Positions 16,926-25,621 of a DNA stretch of 64,000 nt are shown here, piece after piece; position 1 is the first letter of the stretch, and each line of letters begins with the position of its first letter. Source of the stretch: Lactobacillus sp. ESL0684 (GTDB lineage Bacteria; Bacillota; Bacilli; Lactobacillales; Lactobacillaceae); contig NZ_CP113941.1 in assembly GCF_029392675.1 (NCBI RefSeq), positions 360,001 through 424,000 of the forward strand. Direction: 5' to 3'. A program made the translations under genes and the position numbers. Below the pieces are notes generated by a model, which had not been told where the DNA came from, did no database searches, and saw only the letters and a list, made by a program, of their open reading frames with translations.

Positions 16926-17753
16926 ATGAAAAAAATAAAATTTAATAATGAGAGTATCTGGTCACCGATTTTATTTACAATCGTAATAGAATTGGCGTTT
17001 GTCATAATTGCTATTCTTATTAATTTTCTAGCACCTAGTTTAGTTGCTACCGTAGTATATCGTTTGGCAAGGATAAGTAGGACCACGGCTGTATCTTTAA
17101 TAAAAAGTTTGGCGCCGCCCTTTACAGTTTTAAGATATATTGTTGCTGTCTGGTTTTTGCTTTGGTTAAATAAAAAGTGGTTGAAGGAGCCATTGGATTT
17201 TGGCAACTGGCGCTGGTCGCCTGAAGTCATTATAATTGGTCTTTTTGCTCTTTTAAGCGAAGTATATGGTATTACGACGACTAAGATTGGTTTTAACGCT
17301 ACTGACTTGTCTAATCTATGTTTTACCTTTGGTCCAGCAATTTTTGAGGAACTTTGGTTTAGAGGTATTGTTTTAGTTGCATTAGTTAGGCGAATGAAGC
17401 AACAAAAATTGGGAGTTTTTTGGGCTTTGCTAATTACCTCTATTATTTTTGGTTTAGGGCATGTCATTTTGAATGATCAACCAAATCTTCAAGAACTTAT
17501 GTTGCAAGTAATATCGGCTGCCGGAGGTGGCTTTCTTTATGGAGCGCTATATTTACGTAGTCAAAACCTGCTTTTGCCAATGTTGCTACATTTTGCTAAT
17601 GATTTTAACGCATGGTTTTTTAATACTTGTTGGGAAGATTTGTTACCATTGTCTGATGTCCAGTGTGTAGTTTTAGAATTGCTAGTCAATTTAATTTTAA
17701 GTATGGTCCTAATTTACAAATTTAAAACTAATAAAGAATTAGAGGTAGAATAA
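16926..17753 (+). CDS. CPBP family intramembrane metalloprotease
   Basis: A 275-residue multi-pass membrane protein with a complete CPBP (CAAX protease and bacteriocin-processing) active site: EELWFR (E141, E142, R146), H179 in IFGLGHV, and H222 and N225 in LLHFANDF. About seven membrane segments are visible. In lactobacilli such proteins occur as housekeeping genes or as immunity proteins near bacteriocins, but no bacteriocin gene is visible here. TTGGAGG lies 5 bp before the ATG. It overlaps the next small gene by one base (TAATG). Confidence 0.87.
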   Translation: MKKIKFNNESIWSPILFTIVIELAFVIIAILINFLAPSLVATVVYRLARISRTTAVSLIKSLAPPFTVLRYIVAVWFLLWLNKKWLKEPLDFGNWRWSPEVIIIGLFALLSEVYGITTTKIGFNATDLSNLCFTFGPAIFEELWFRGIVLVALVRRMKQQKLGVFWALLITSIIFGLGHVILNDQPNLQELMLQVISAAGGGFLYGALYLRSQNLLLPMLLHFANDFNAWFFNTCWEDLLPLSDVQCVVLELLVNLILSMVLIYKFKTNKELEVE

Positions 17754-17965
17754 TGGTGGCTAAACTGTTTAGTAGATTAACTACGCTTAGTTGGCTGATT
17801 ACGTTAGTGTTACTTATCGTGGCGATAAAACGGCAAACTTTGTTTACGCAGCCAATCTTGACACATAATACACCGCATGGCTTTTTAGGTTGGGCGTTGG
17901 TAATTTCAATTGGCCTGAGTGTTATCAATGCTTTTATCAAGTTGACGTCCGATCCAAGAAAATAA
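17753..17965 (+). CDS. 70-residue two-helix membrane protein, coupled to the CPBP protease
   Basis: This 70-residue protein has two membrane segments (about 10-26 and 44-61) joined by a short polar loop (RQTLFTQPILTHNTPHG) and a charged tail (KLTSDPRK). Its ATG shares the last A of the CPBP stop codon, and AGAGG lies just upstream, so translation is coupled to the protease gene. A terminator follows. I do not recognise the family. The coupling suggests a subunit or a substrate-like peptide of the protease, which is an inference. Confidence 0.7.
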   Translation: MVAKLFSRLTTLSWLITLVLLIVAIKRQTLFTQPILTHNTPHGFLGWALVISIGLSVINAFIKLTSDPRK

Positions 17966-17983
17966 TAGCTATTTAATATATAA

Positions 17984-18026
17984 AAAAATCCAGTTCAGAG
18001 ATTAGAGTTTCTGAACTGGATTTTTT
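17984..18026 (+). terminator. Intrinsic terminator of the CPBP operon
   Basis: A 15-bp perfect stem (AAAATCCAGTTCAGA with TCTGAACTGGATTTT) ending in T6. Confidence 0.92.
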
Positions 18027-18094
18027 GTATACAGAATTTTAGTAAACAAAGTAAGCTAGGGATTACTTAAAAGCTTCTATAATTCTTTAATTTA

Positions 18095-18108
18095 GTTAAA
18101 CGATTGCA
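18095..18108 (+). promoter_or_regulatory. Weak cre-like sequence upstream of the epimerase gene
   Basis: GTTAAACGATTGCA keeps the central AA-N-CG-N-T and final CA of the CcpA cre consensus but differs at three consensus positions. It lies 86 bp before the start codon. It is only a candidate. Confidence 0.25.
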
Positions 18109-18193
18109 CTAAAAATATTATCAATACTTGTCTTATGGTTCGGTTCAACTAATGATTGAATGACTATTATAAGTTTAGAAAGGATGAATTAGT

Positions 18194-18922
18194 ATGCTAG
18201 AAAAGTTAAAAGAGGAAGTTTACCAAGCTAATATGCAATTGCCAAAACTAGATTTAGTGACTTTTACTTGGGGAAATGTGTCGGGAATTGATCGTGCCAG
18301 TGGCTTGTTTGTGATTAAACCATCAGGTGTTGCATACGAAGAACTGAAGCCGGCCGACTTGGTAGTGGTGAACTTAAAAGGTGAGGTTGTTGAAGGTGAG
18401 CTTAATCCTTCCAGTGATACACCAACGCACACGGTTTTATATAACGAATTTCCCCAAATTGGTGGGATAGTTCACACGCATTCACCTTGGGCTGTCTCGT
18501 TTGCGGCTGCCAAAATGGATATTCCAGCGATGAACACGACACATGCCGATACCTTTTATAATGCTATTCCAGCAGCGGATGCTTTAACTGAGGCAGAGAT
18601 TACAGAAGATTATGAAGTTAATACTGGGAAGGCAATTGTTAGAACTTTTCAAGAGCGTGGTCTTGATTATGCAGCAACGCCAGGAGCACTAGTTAGTCAA
18701 CATGGGCCGTTTTGTTGGGGAGAAGATCCAGCAAAAGCAGTTTATAATGCCAAGGTTTTAGAAGTTGTAGCTCAAGAAGATTATCACACTTTGCAATTAA
18801 CTAGGGCAGATAGTCAATTGCCCCAATACTTACTAGATAAACATTATTATCGCAAGCATGGTCAGAATGCGTATTATGGGCAAACTAATGCAGCATCAAA
18901 AACTCATGCTAAACATAAGTAA
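18194..18922 (+). CDS. araD: L-ribulose-5-phosphate 4-epimerase (AraD/UlaF type class II aldolase fold)
   Basis: A 242-residue zinc enzyme that interconverts L-ribulose 5-phosphate and D-xylulose 5-phosphate. Family blocks are FTWGNVSGID, FVIKPSGVAYEEL (phosphate binding), NPSSDTPTHTVLY, the zinc histidines in GIVHTHSPWA, and VSQHGPFCWG with the third histidine. GGAT precedes the ATG. The C-terminus is longer and more polar than in E. coli AraD. No araA or araB is near; instead a galactitol-family PTS follows after 112 bp. This suggests that the PTS delivers the phosphorylated ketose or a precursor. Regulation by the downstream PRD protein is likely. Confidence 0.88.
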   Translation: MLEKLKEEVYQANMQLPKLDLVTFTWGNVSGIDRASGLFVIKPSGVAYEELKPADLVVVNLKGEVVEGELNPSSDTPTHTVLYNEFPQIGGIVHTHSPWAVSFAAAKMDIPAMNTTHADTFYNAIPAADALTEAEITEDYEVNTGKAIVRTFQERGLDYAATPGALVSQHGPFCWGEDPAKAVYNAKVLEVVAQEDYHTLQLTRADSQLPQYLLDKHYYRKHGQNAYYGQTNAASKTHAKHK

Positions 18923-18972
18923 GACTAGTAGTCAATTAAGTGCACTAAATTTAGTTAATCTCTGTGACTTAT

Positions 18973-18982
18973 AAAGCGCTTT
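18973..18982 (+). promoter_or_regulatory. Perfect AAAGCGCTTT palindrome between epimerase and PTS genes
   Basis: The 10-bp palindrome equals the core of many CcpA cre sites and is followed by T5. Upstream GTGCACTAAATTTAGT can also fold, so the stretch could act as a partial terminator rather than an operator. Function cannot be decided by eye. Confidence 0.3.
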
Positions 18983-19034
18983 TTTTAATGCTTAAATTAA
19001 TTGTGTGATAAATAGGATTTGAGGAGGTGAATAA

Positions 19035-19490
19035 ATGGAAATTTTAAGTCCAGATTTAGTTTTTGCACAAGTCGAAGTTAAAACTTCTGATGAAATCATT
19101 CATTATCTAGCTGATCACTTAATGGATACTAAAAAAGTTAAGAGCACTTTTGAACAAGCAGTTAAAGATCGTGAAAGAGTTCATCCCACTGGATTGCCTA
19201 GCGGCAAAGTAGCCGTCGCTATTCCGCATACCGATGTTCAGTATGTCAATGAGGCTGCAATTACTTTTGCTACTTTAGCACATCCAGTTAAGTTTCATAA
19301 TATGGCTGTGACTGATGAATGCTTGGATGTACAGATAGTGGTTATGCTTGCACTGAAAAATCCACATAGCCAAGTTAAAATGTTACAAAAATTAATGGCG
19401 CTGTTTCAAAATCAAGAGCTACTAAGCAGCTTGTGCCTAATTAACAATAGTGCGCAGCTTTATAAAAGTATTTCAAAATATATTGAATAG
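19035..19490 (+). CDS. PTS EIIA component, galactitol/fructose-like (GatA type)
   Basis: This 151-residue cytoplasmic EIIA takes phosphate from HPr and passes it to EIIB. The active histidine is H65 in AVAIPHTDVQYV, with the following conserved block LAHPVKFHNM. GAGGAGGTGA lies about 8 bp before the ATG, a strong start. It is first in a PTS operon: EIIA, EIIC, EIIB, regulator. This gene order matches GatA-C-B type systems of lactobacilli used for pentitols, hexitols or related sugars. Confidence 0.87.
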   Translation: MEILSPDLVFAQVEVKTSDEIIHYLADHLMDTKKVKSTFEQAVKDRERVHPTGLPSGKVAVAIPHTDVQYVNEAAITFATLAHPVKFHNMAVTDECLDVQIVVMLALKNPHSQVKMLQKLMALFQNQELLSSLCLINNSAQLYKSISKYIE

Positions 19491-19505
19491 TTAGGAGGAC
19501 TTGTT

Positions 19506-20903
19506 ATGAAATCAATTATCGATTTTATCATGTACATTGTTGGTCTGGGGCCAACTGTTTTAATTCCCATCATTATGTTGATATTTGGACTGTGCGTTCG
19601 TGTACCTTTTACTAAGGCTCTACGTGGCGGGTTAATGGTCGGAATAGGATTTATTGGATTAAATGCAACAGTTTCGATTCTAACCGATGTTATGAATCCT
19701 GCAATCAAAAACATGATTCAGGTAATGCATTTAAATTTAGAAGTGATTGATGTAGGTTGGCCATCTGCCTCAGCAATAGCCTATGGCACAGCAGTTGGAG
19801 TTAGTATGATTCCGTTAGGAATTGCAATTAATTTATTGATGTTAGTCACTAAAACTACTTCAACAATTGATGTTGATATTTGGGATTTTTGGCATTTCGC
19901 GTTTAGTGGCTCGCTTGTTTATGCTCTGACTAAAGACATTGTACTTAGCTTGTTTTTAGCTAGTGTGAACATGATTGTTATTATGGTAATTGCCGATCGA
20001 ACTGCGCCACTTTCTGAAAAGTATTTAGGATTACCAGGAATTTCGGTGCCACATGGCTATGCAGGTTCATTTGTGCCAATCGCATTAGTAATCAATTGGA
20101 TTATTGATAAAATTCCAGGTATTAATAAAATTCATATGGATGCCAAAGACTTTAATAAGAAGTTTGGTTCATGGGGAGAACCAACACTGTTGGGTTTTGC
20201 GATTGGTATTATCATTGGTGTTTTAGCTTATGGTTTTATTCCAGGAATGACAATTGCCACTAAATTAGGAAAGATAATGCTGATGGGTGTAACTCTATCC
20301 GCTGTCATGATTATTACCCCTAAGATGGCTGCATTACTTTTGCAAGGTGTGGTTCCTGTGTCTGATGCAATTCAATCTTTTACCCAAAAGAAGTTCTCTG
20401 GTAAAAGAAAAATTTATATTGGTATGGACACTGCGGTTGGAATTGGTAGTCCGGTTGTTCTAGCTTGTGCAACGTTGATGATTCCAGTAGCCTTGCTATT
20501 TGCGTTTATTTTACCAGGAAACAAGTTTTTACCAACGATTGGGCTAGTAGGGTTTGTTTTCATGTTTCCATTAATTGTTTCGGTTACTCATGGTGATTTC
20601 TTTAGATCATTTATCATTGGTGCAGTTAATGTGGTTTTAGGACTATGGATTGGCACTAATTTGGCACCGTTAGTCACTAAATGTGCTCGTGCAGCTCACT
20701 TTGCAATTCCTAAAGGTTCCTCACTTATCTCTAGTATTGATTACGGTTCAAATCCATTTCCTTGGTTAATTGTACAGATTGCACCGTATAAAATCTTTGC
20801 TTATGCCATTGGACTCATTTTAATCGTCGGACTATGTTGGTGGAATAGAAGCAAAATTATTGCTGGAGAGCAACAATTGACTAGTGATGAAGATAAAAAA
20901 TAA
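19506..20903 (+). CDS. PTS EIIC component, galactitol family (GatC type)
   Basis: A 465-residue multi-pass permease of the galactitol PTS family. It has about ten to twelve hydrophobic segments; conserved-looking blocks are GLGPTVLIPIIMLIFGL, RGGLMVGIGFIGLN and VGWPSASAIAYGT near the N-terminus. AGGAGG lies 8 bp before the ATG. It moves the sugar or polyol through the membrane while EIIB phosphorylates it. Exact substrate is not readable; the upstream ribulose-phosphate epimerase points to a five-carbon compound. Confidence 0.88.
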   Translation: MKSIIDFIMYIVGLGPTVLIPIIMLIFGLCVRVPFTKALRGGLMVGIGFIGLNATVSILTDVMNPAIKNMIQVMHLNLEVIDVGWPSASAIAYGTAVGVSMIPLGIAINLLMLVTKTTSTIDVDIWDFWHFAFSGSLVYALTKDIVLSLFLASVNMIVIMVIADRTAPLSEKYLGLPGISVPHGYAGSFVPIALVINWIIDKIPGINKIHMDAKDFNKKFGSWGEPTLLGFAIGIIIGVLAYGFIPGMTIATKLGKIMLMGVTLSAVMIITPKMAALLLQGVVPVSDAIQSFTQKKFSGKRKIYIGMDTAVGIGSPVVLACATLMIPVALLFAFILPGNKFLPTIGLVGFVFMFPLIVSVTHGDFFRSFIIGAVNVVLGLWIGTNLAPLVTKCARAAHFAIPKGSSLISSIDYGSNPFPWLIVQIAPYKIFAYAIGLILIVGLCWWNRSKIIAGEQQLTSDEDKK

Positions 20904-20942
20904 TTTTAAGTTTATATCAAAAAGAATAAGGAGATAATTATT

Positions 20943-21233
20943 ATGAAAAAGATTTTAGTTGCTTGTGGTGCTGGAGTTGTTACTAGTACATCCGCAATGA
21001 ATAAGTTACAAGAAGAATTAAAAAAGCGCGGAATTACTGAAGAGCAATATACATTAGGGCAATCCTCAGTTGCACAGGTTCAATCGCTGTCTTCTGATTA
21101 TGACTTAGTTATTACAACTACCCAATATGACAATGATGAGGTTAAAGTACCAGTTGTTAATGGACTTGCATTGCTAACTAATATTGGGATTGATCAAGTA
21201 ATTGATGAGATCATTAAGGATTTGAACTTCTAA
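20943..21233 (+). CDS. PTS EIIB component, galactitol family (GatB type)
   Basis: A 96-residue EIIB with the phospho-accepting cysteine C8 in ILVACGAGVVTST, the normal P-loop-like site for the galactitol/ascorbate EIIB group. The length is usual. AAGGAG lies 9-10 bp before the ATG. It sits between the EIIC and regulator genes. Confidence 0.9.
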   Translation: MKKILVACGAGVVTSTSAMNKLQEELKKRGITEEQYTLGQSSVAQVQSLSSDYDLVITTTQYDNDEVKVPVVNGLALLTNIGIDQVIDEIIKDLNF

Positions 21234-21264
21234 ACAATTTTAAGAAATAAGAAGGGTGATTAGT

Positions 21265-23370
21265 GTGATAAAAAAGCAATCTACTAAATTATTAAATGTG
21301 AAGAAACTGTTAGATTACTTAATAAAGGCACCTGATTTTGTTAGTCTAAATGAAATTATGGCAAACTTTAATATTTCACGCAGAACTGCCTTTAATTGGT
21401 TAAGTATGATTAATCAGCTTTTACAGGAGAATAATTTAGATAAGATTATTAATGTATCACACTATGGATATAAAATATCAGATCGAACCAAGCTGCAGTT
21501 AACATCAGACTCTGAGATATTGCCTAACTTGACTGAATATTCACACAAGGATTTAAGTTCTGATGAGCGACAAACAGCAATTATCTTATTTTTAATTAAT
21601 AAGAATGATAATGTTTCAATTAATAAATTCGCGACAATGTTTGATTGTTCTCGTAATACAGTCATTAGTGACTTTAAAATTATTAAAAAAAGTTTCCCAC
21701 AATTGACTATTACGAGTTCACGCTTAGGACATAAGATTACAGGCAATGAAATCGATATTAGAACTACTATTTATGAATTATTAATACATGATAATAAGTT
21801 GGTTCTTAGGTTTATTGAACAGCTAGACTTTTCATTGATAAAAGCTAAACAAATAATTCTAAATTCTCAACAGCAATTACAGATGAATTTTTCTGAAAAT
21901 TCAATTAAGCTATTAACTTATTTGTTGGTCTTTAGCAAATGGCGAATTGTAAATGATAATAGTCTGCGAGATGATGCAGACTATTATTGGATCGACACTA
22001 ATACTTCGACTGTATTACCAACTTGCACAGAAATTTTGAATTTATTTGTTGGGGAAAGTTATTCTAAAGGTGAAGTTACTTTTTTAAGTAAAGTTATTCT
22101 TTGTTCACAAGCCACAGAAGTTGGGTGCGTTAATAAAAAGTTGTACGATGATTTAAATCATATTGCTCAAGAAATGATTTTTAGATATGAGCAATTAACA
22201 GAACAACAAATTTCTTATAAAATTTTCACCAAAGTCTTGTGTAATCATTTATATGCGACATTTTTTCGAGTAAAATTTGGAATTCCGTTTACTTCAAATG
22301 AAGTTAATGAAATTAAGCGACAATATCCAGAATTAATTAAATTTACGGCAATTGCTTGTGTACCGCTTGAACAATATTTACATAAGAAATTACCAAGTGA
22401 TGAGATAGCATTGATCTGTCTTTATTTTGGCTCGGCAAACAACCAGGATTATCAAGATCTGTCTAATACAGATAAGGTAAAAAGGGCTTCACTGGCAGAA
22501 GTTCTAGTAGTATGTTCTAGTGGCATCGGTACTTCAGCAATGTTGTATTATGAATTAACTAAATTATATCCACTGATTAAGTTTTCACTGCCACTAGAGA
22601 TACGTGATATCCCCAAAGTATTTAACTATAATTACCAGGCAAAGTTAATAATTAGTACCGCTAGTTTGAATACTGCAACTTATCCTATTCCGGTTGTAAA
22701 TGTCAAGGCAGTCTTGACTAAGCATGATCAGAATATTATTGAAAAATTTTTGCGTGAAAATATGCCGCGGCAAATTGAACATAACGCAGGTGCGGTAGAC
22801 AGACTAGTGACTATTATTAATGAATATGCAGATGTAAAAGATGAAAATGGCTTGCGTTCAAATTTAGATAGATTTATTTTTCCAGAAAATAATAGAAATA
22901 ATCAATTTGATTTACCGAGTTTGGCAAGTTTATTACCAACTAATCATATTAAGTTTTTGAAGAATAAACCAAGTCTTTCTTGGGAAGAAGCTTTACAAAT
23001 AGGTTGTCAAATACTTGAGCAAGATGGAGTCATTGCTAATTCGTATCTTCAAGAGATTATTAAACTGATTAAGAAATATGGTCCATACATGTTAATTGCA
23101 AATAATATATTTTTAGCCCACGCTGCTCCTAGTGATAGTAGTCGCGCAGTTGGGTTATCTCTTGTTCGATTAGATATGCCATTAGAAATAAAGGCGCGCG
23201 ATCAAAGTGTCTGGGTAAAATGTATTTTTGTTTTATCACCTGGATTAAATCGTGAGCATGAGCGGGCTTTGGAACAACTAGTTGATATTGTTGGTAGTGG
23301 GGATATTGAGCAATTATTTAGTGCAAAAACGCCCAAAGAAGCTAGAAAGTTTTTGCTATCAGTTTATTGA
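21265..23370 (+). CDS. PRD-domain transcriptional regulator with EIIB- and EIIA-like domains (MtlR/LicR type)
   Basis: A 701-residue regulator. Domains in order: N-terminal helix-turn-helix domains (about 10-150, including NISRRTAFNWLS and DCSRNTVISDF), two PRDs (about 170-400), an EIIB-like domain with C417 in VLVVCSSGIGTS, and an EIIA-like domain with H619 in FLAHAAPSD. Phosphorylation by HPr and the EII proteins at these places would tie PTS activity to transcription. I prefer the GTG at 21265, with AGAAGGG 8 bp upstream; a GTG at 21256 is also in frame. It lies 22-31 bp after EIIB in the same operon and most likely activates it. Confidence 0.87.
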   Translation: MIKKQSTKLLNVKKLLDYLIKAPDFVSLNEIMANFNISRRTAFNWLSMINQLLQENNLDKIINVSHYGYKISDRTKLQLTSDSEILPNLTEYSHKDLSSDERQTAIILFLINKNDNVSINKFATMFDCSRNTVISDFKIIKKSFPQLTITSSRLGHKITGNEIDIRTTIYELLIHDNKLVLRFIEQLDFSLIKAKQIILNSQQQLQMNFSENSIKLLTYLLVFSKWRIVNDNSLRDDADYYWIDTNTSTVLPTCTEILNLFVGESYSKGEVTFLSKVILCSQATEVGCVNKKLYDDLNHIAQEMIFRYEQLTEQQISYKIFTKVLCNHLYATFFRVKFGIPFTSNEVNEIKRQYPELIKFTAIACVPLEQYLHKKLPSDEIALICLYFGSANNQDYQDLSNTDKVKRASLAEVLVVCSSGIGTSAMLYYELTKLYPLIKFSLPLEIRDIPKVFNYNYQAKLIISTASLNTATYPIPVVNVKAVLTKHDQNIIEKFLRENMPRQIEHNAGAVDRLVTIINEYADVKDENGLRSNLDRFIFPENNRNNQFDLPSLASLLPTNHIKFLKNKPSLSWEEALQIGCQILEQDGVIANSYLQEIIKLIKKYGPYMLIANNIFLAHAAPSDSSRAVGLSLVRLDMPLEIKARDQSVWVKCIFVLSPGLNREHERALEQLVDIVGSGDIEQLFSAKTPKEARKFLLSVY

Positions 23371-23383
23371 AAAATAGCTAATT

Positions 23384-23418
23384 AAATACACGGTTTGATT
23401 TTTTGAATCGTGTATTTT
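23384..23418 (+). terminator. Intrinsic terminator of the galactitol-type PTS operon
   Basis: AAATACACGGTT pairs with AATCGTGTATTT (one G-U) over a short loop and ends in T4. Confidence 0.78.
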
Positions 23419-23549
23419 GCTTGTGTTGCTATTTACAGATTAATTTACTAAAAAGCCATTTTAAAAGATGAAATAAAGTGTATAATTTGTGTGTCATAGT
23501 TACGTGATAAATTCTTTGAATTTTATAAAATTGAAAGAGGGAGATAATA

Positions 23550-24983
23550 ATGGCACAGAATTTAAGTTATCAAGCTGACACTAAGGTGCAAAAAAATCGT
23601 TGGTGGATTTTGGTTGCAGTTGGTTTGTTTACTTTCATGTCAACGCTTGACGGTACGATTGTCAATATTGCATTGCCAGTAATTAGTCGCGATCTAGGTA
23701 TCACGATGAGTCAGTCTGAATGGGTTTCATCGCTATATTTGATTGTTGTTTGTAGCTTAATTTTATTTTTTGGTAAGCTAAGTGATTTACATGGAAAAAT
23801 CAAAATCTTTCGTTTAGGGGCAATTTTCTTTATTACTGGTTCGCTATTATCAGGAATTAAAGTAAACTTGGTCTTTCTGCTAGTTGCGCGAGCAATTCAA
23901 GCAGTTGGTGCCGCCATGACGATGGCTACCAATAATGGAATAATTACAGAAATTTTTCCTTCAACAGAACGTGGTAGGGCTTTGGGGACGATTGGTTCAT
24001 TCGTAGCTTTGGGTTCGATCGCTGGTCCTGGACTAGGCGGAGTAATCTTAAGCCAGCTATCTTGGTCGTATATTTTTTGGTTGAATGTGCCAGTCGGAAT
24101 AATTGCAGCAATTATTGGTGCTATTGTTTTACCTAAAGATATTACATTTGCTAAAACATCACTTGATAAGCTAGGAACTTTTAGCTTTGCTTTAGGAATG
24201 GTTACGCTGTTTGGCGGCATCTTTTTAGGACAACAGTTGGGATTTAGTGCTTTACCAGTTATTTTGATGTTAATCGCTGGTGTTGCTAGTTTTGTTTGGT
24301 TTGTTTACCTTGAGAATCATACTGCTAATCCGCTACTACGCTTTGGTTTATTTAAGAACTTAGACTTTTCGATTAGTTTACTATGTGCCCTGTTAATTTT
24401 TATTACAAATTTCTTCTTTAATGTAGTTACGCCATTTTATTTAGAAAATGCGCGTCATTTAGCTCCTAGTACAACAGGATATATTTTAATGATTATGCCA
24501 GTTGTGCAACTATTTGTCGCTCCGGTTGCTGGGACGGCTTCTGACAAGATTGGTTCTAAACTAATTACATTTATTGGTCTAGTTTTAATGCTGATTAGTC
24601 AGATTGGCTATTTCTTCTGTGATTTGAATTCATCAATTTGGCTATTTATCAGCTGTATTGCGATTATGGGGTTAGGTAGTGGAATTTTCAGTTCTCCTAA
24701 TAATTCGCTAGTTATGAGTTCGGTTAAGCAAAAGGACTTGGGTGTTGCAGGTAGTATTAATTCGCTGTCACGAAATCTTGGGATGGTAATTGGGATCTCA
24801 AGTGCGACTACTGTCTTGTTTGCTGCAATGAGCCATGCTAAGGGAACGCGAGTAACGGGTTATTTACCTAAAGAACCAGAAATTTTTATTTTTGGGATGC
24901 ACGTGGTTTTCTTAATTTCAATCATCATATGTGCAATTACTGTGATTTTGAGTGGTTGGCGTTTATTTAGAAAAGAAAACTAA
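23550..24983 (+). CDS. MFS drug:H+ antiporter, DHA2 family (EmrB/QacA type)
   Basis: A 477-residue transporter with about 14 membrane segments. The first segment carries STLDGTIVNIALP, typical of DHA2 proteins; motif A is GKLSDLHGKIK and motif C is GPGLGGVI. It exports cationic or amphipathic compounds using the proton gradient. AGGGAGA lies 6-7 bp before the ATG. A single-gene unit between two PTS loci; no regulator gene is beside it. Substrate not readable. Confidence 0.9.
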   Translation: MAQNLSYQADTKVQKNRWWILVAVGLFTFMSTLDGTIVNIALPVISRDLGITMSQSEWVSSLYLIVVCSLILFFGKLSDLHGKIKIFRLGAIFFITGSLLSGIKVNLVFLLVARAIQAVGAAMTMATNNGIITEIFPSTERGRALGTIGSFVALGSIAGPGLGGVILSQLSWSYIFWLNVPVGIIAAIIGAIVLPKDITFAKTSLDKLGTFSFALGMVTLFGGIFLGQQLGFSALPVILMLIAGVASFVWFVYLENHTANPLLRFGLFKNLDFSISLLCALLIFITNFFFNVVTPFYLENARHLAPSTTGYILMIMPVVQLFVAPVAGTASDKIGSKLITFIGLVLMLISQIGYFFCDLNSSIWLFISCIAIMGLGSGIFSSPNNSLVMSSVKQKDLGVAGSINSLSRNLGMVIGISSATTVLFAAMSHAKGTRVTGYLPKEPEIFIFGMHVVFLISIIICAITVILSGWRLFRKEN

Positions 24984-24996
24984 CTATTTTGATATC

Positions 24997-25010
24997 GACA
25001 AAAATTTGTC
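24997..25010 (+). promoter_or_regulatory. Inverted repeat upstream of the mannose-family EIIA gene
   Basis: GACAAA-AA-TTTGTC is a perfect 6-bp dyad. It is directly followed by a second, overlapping dyad, TGTC-TACC-GACA. Both lie 68-81 bp before the EIIA start, a plausible operator position. The binding protein is unknown. Confidence 0.4.
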
Positions 25011-25077
25011 TACCGACAATATTTAATGCTAAAATTGGTATGTTTGAAAAACTTGTAATTGAAAGGAATGTGAAAGT

Positions 25078-25467
25078 ATGCGGATGTTATTAATGAGCCA
25101 TGGACAAATGGCTAAGGCAGCTCTAGGTAGTGCAGAGCTAATCATGGGTGAACTTGACAATGTACAAGCAATTGGTCTTAACCCAGATCAGGGTCCTGAT
25201 GATTTGCAAAGTGCTGCTGAAGAATTTTTGAATCAAACTGAGGATGAAGAGACAGTGGTAGCTGTTGATTTATTAGGTGGGACTCCTTCTAATGTGGTAA
25301 TCAGATTGCTGGCTAAATATCCTAATATTCAGGTAATTAGTGGGATTAACTTGCCATTAATTATTGAGTTTGCTAATCAATCGATGATGGGCAACGGATT
25401 AAATAAGGCACAATTAATTTCAATGGCCAAAGATGGCATTGCAGATGTCAACGAGAAATTGAAGTAA
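25078..25467 (+). CDS. PTS EIIA component, mannose family
   Basis: A 129-residue EIIA of the mannose-fructose-sorbose family. The phospho-histidine is H8 in MLLMSHGQMA; VAVDLLGGTPSNVV is the second family block. It is encoded as a separate protein, not fused to EIIB. GAAAGGA lies upstream. A terminator separates it from the EIIC-EIID-EIIB genes, so its expression may be uncoupled from them. Confidence 0.92.
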   Translation: MRMLLMSHGQMAKAALGSAELIMGELDNVQAIGLNPDQGPDDLQSAAEEFLNQTEDEETVVAVDLLGGTPSNVVIRLLAKYPNIQVISGINLPLIIEFANQSMMGNGLNKAQLISMAKDGIADVNEKLK

Positions 25468-25483
25468 TTCTACTCAAAAAAAC

Positions 25484-25530
25484 AAGGGACACGAATGGTT
25501 GAAAATAATTATTTGTGTCTCTTTATTTTT
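25484..25530 (+). terminator. Probable terminator between EIIA and EIIC genes
   Basis: AAGGGACAC-x-AAT pairs imperfectly with ATT-x-GTGTCTCTTT across a 14-base loop and leads into a T-rich tract. It is weaker than other terminators here and may allow read-through. Confidence 0.55.
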
Positions 25531-25544
25531 ATCAAAAATATTTT

Positions 25545-25563
25545 TATCAGTTTTTTTCTGATA
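25545..25563 (+). promoter_or_regulatory. TATCAG-T7-CTGATA dyad upstream of EIIC
   Basis: A perfect 6-bp inverted repeat flanks seven T, 59 bp before the EIIC start. It could be an operator or a small hairpin in the leader. No similar dyad is seen upstream of EIIA. Confidence 0.35.
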
Positions 25564-25621
25564 TACTAAGATATTAGTAAAAATAGTTTTACATAAATTT
25601 AAAGATCGAAGGAGAATTAAA

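Noticed and set aside
16871-17467. 198-codon minus-strand open frame
   Set aside because: It is antisense to the CPBP protease gene, which has full motifs and a ribosome binding site; the frame reads as low-quality protein.
18194-18922. Start of an L-arabinose utilisation operon
   Set aside because: No arabinose isomerase, ribulokinase or AraR is near; the following genes are a galactitol-family PTS.
23371-23549. cre site for the MFS gene
   Set aside because: No sequence with the central CG core and flanking arms was found; only a terminator and a likely TATAAT.
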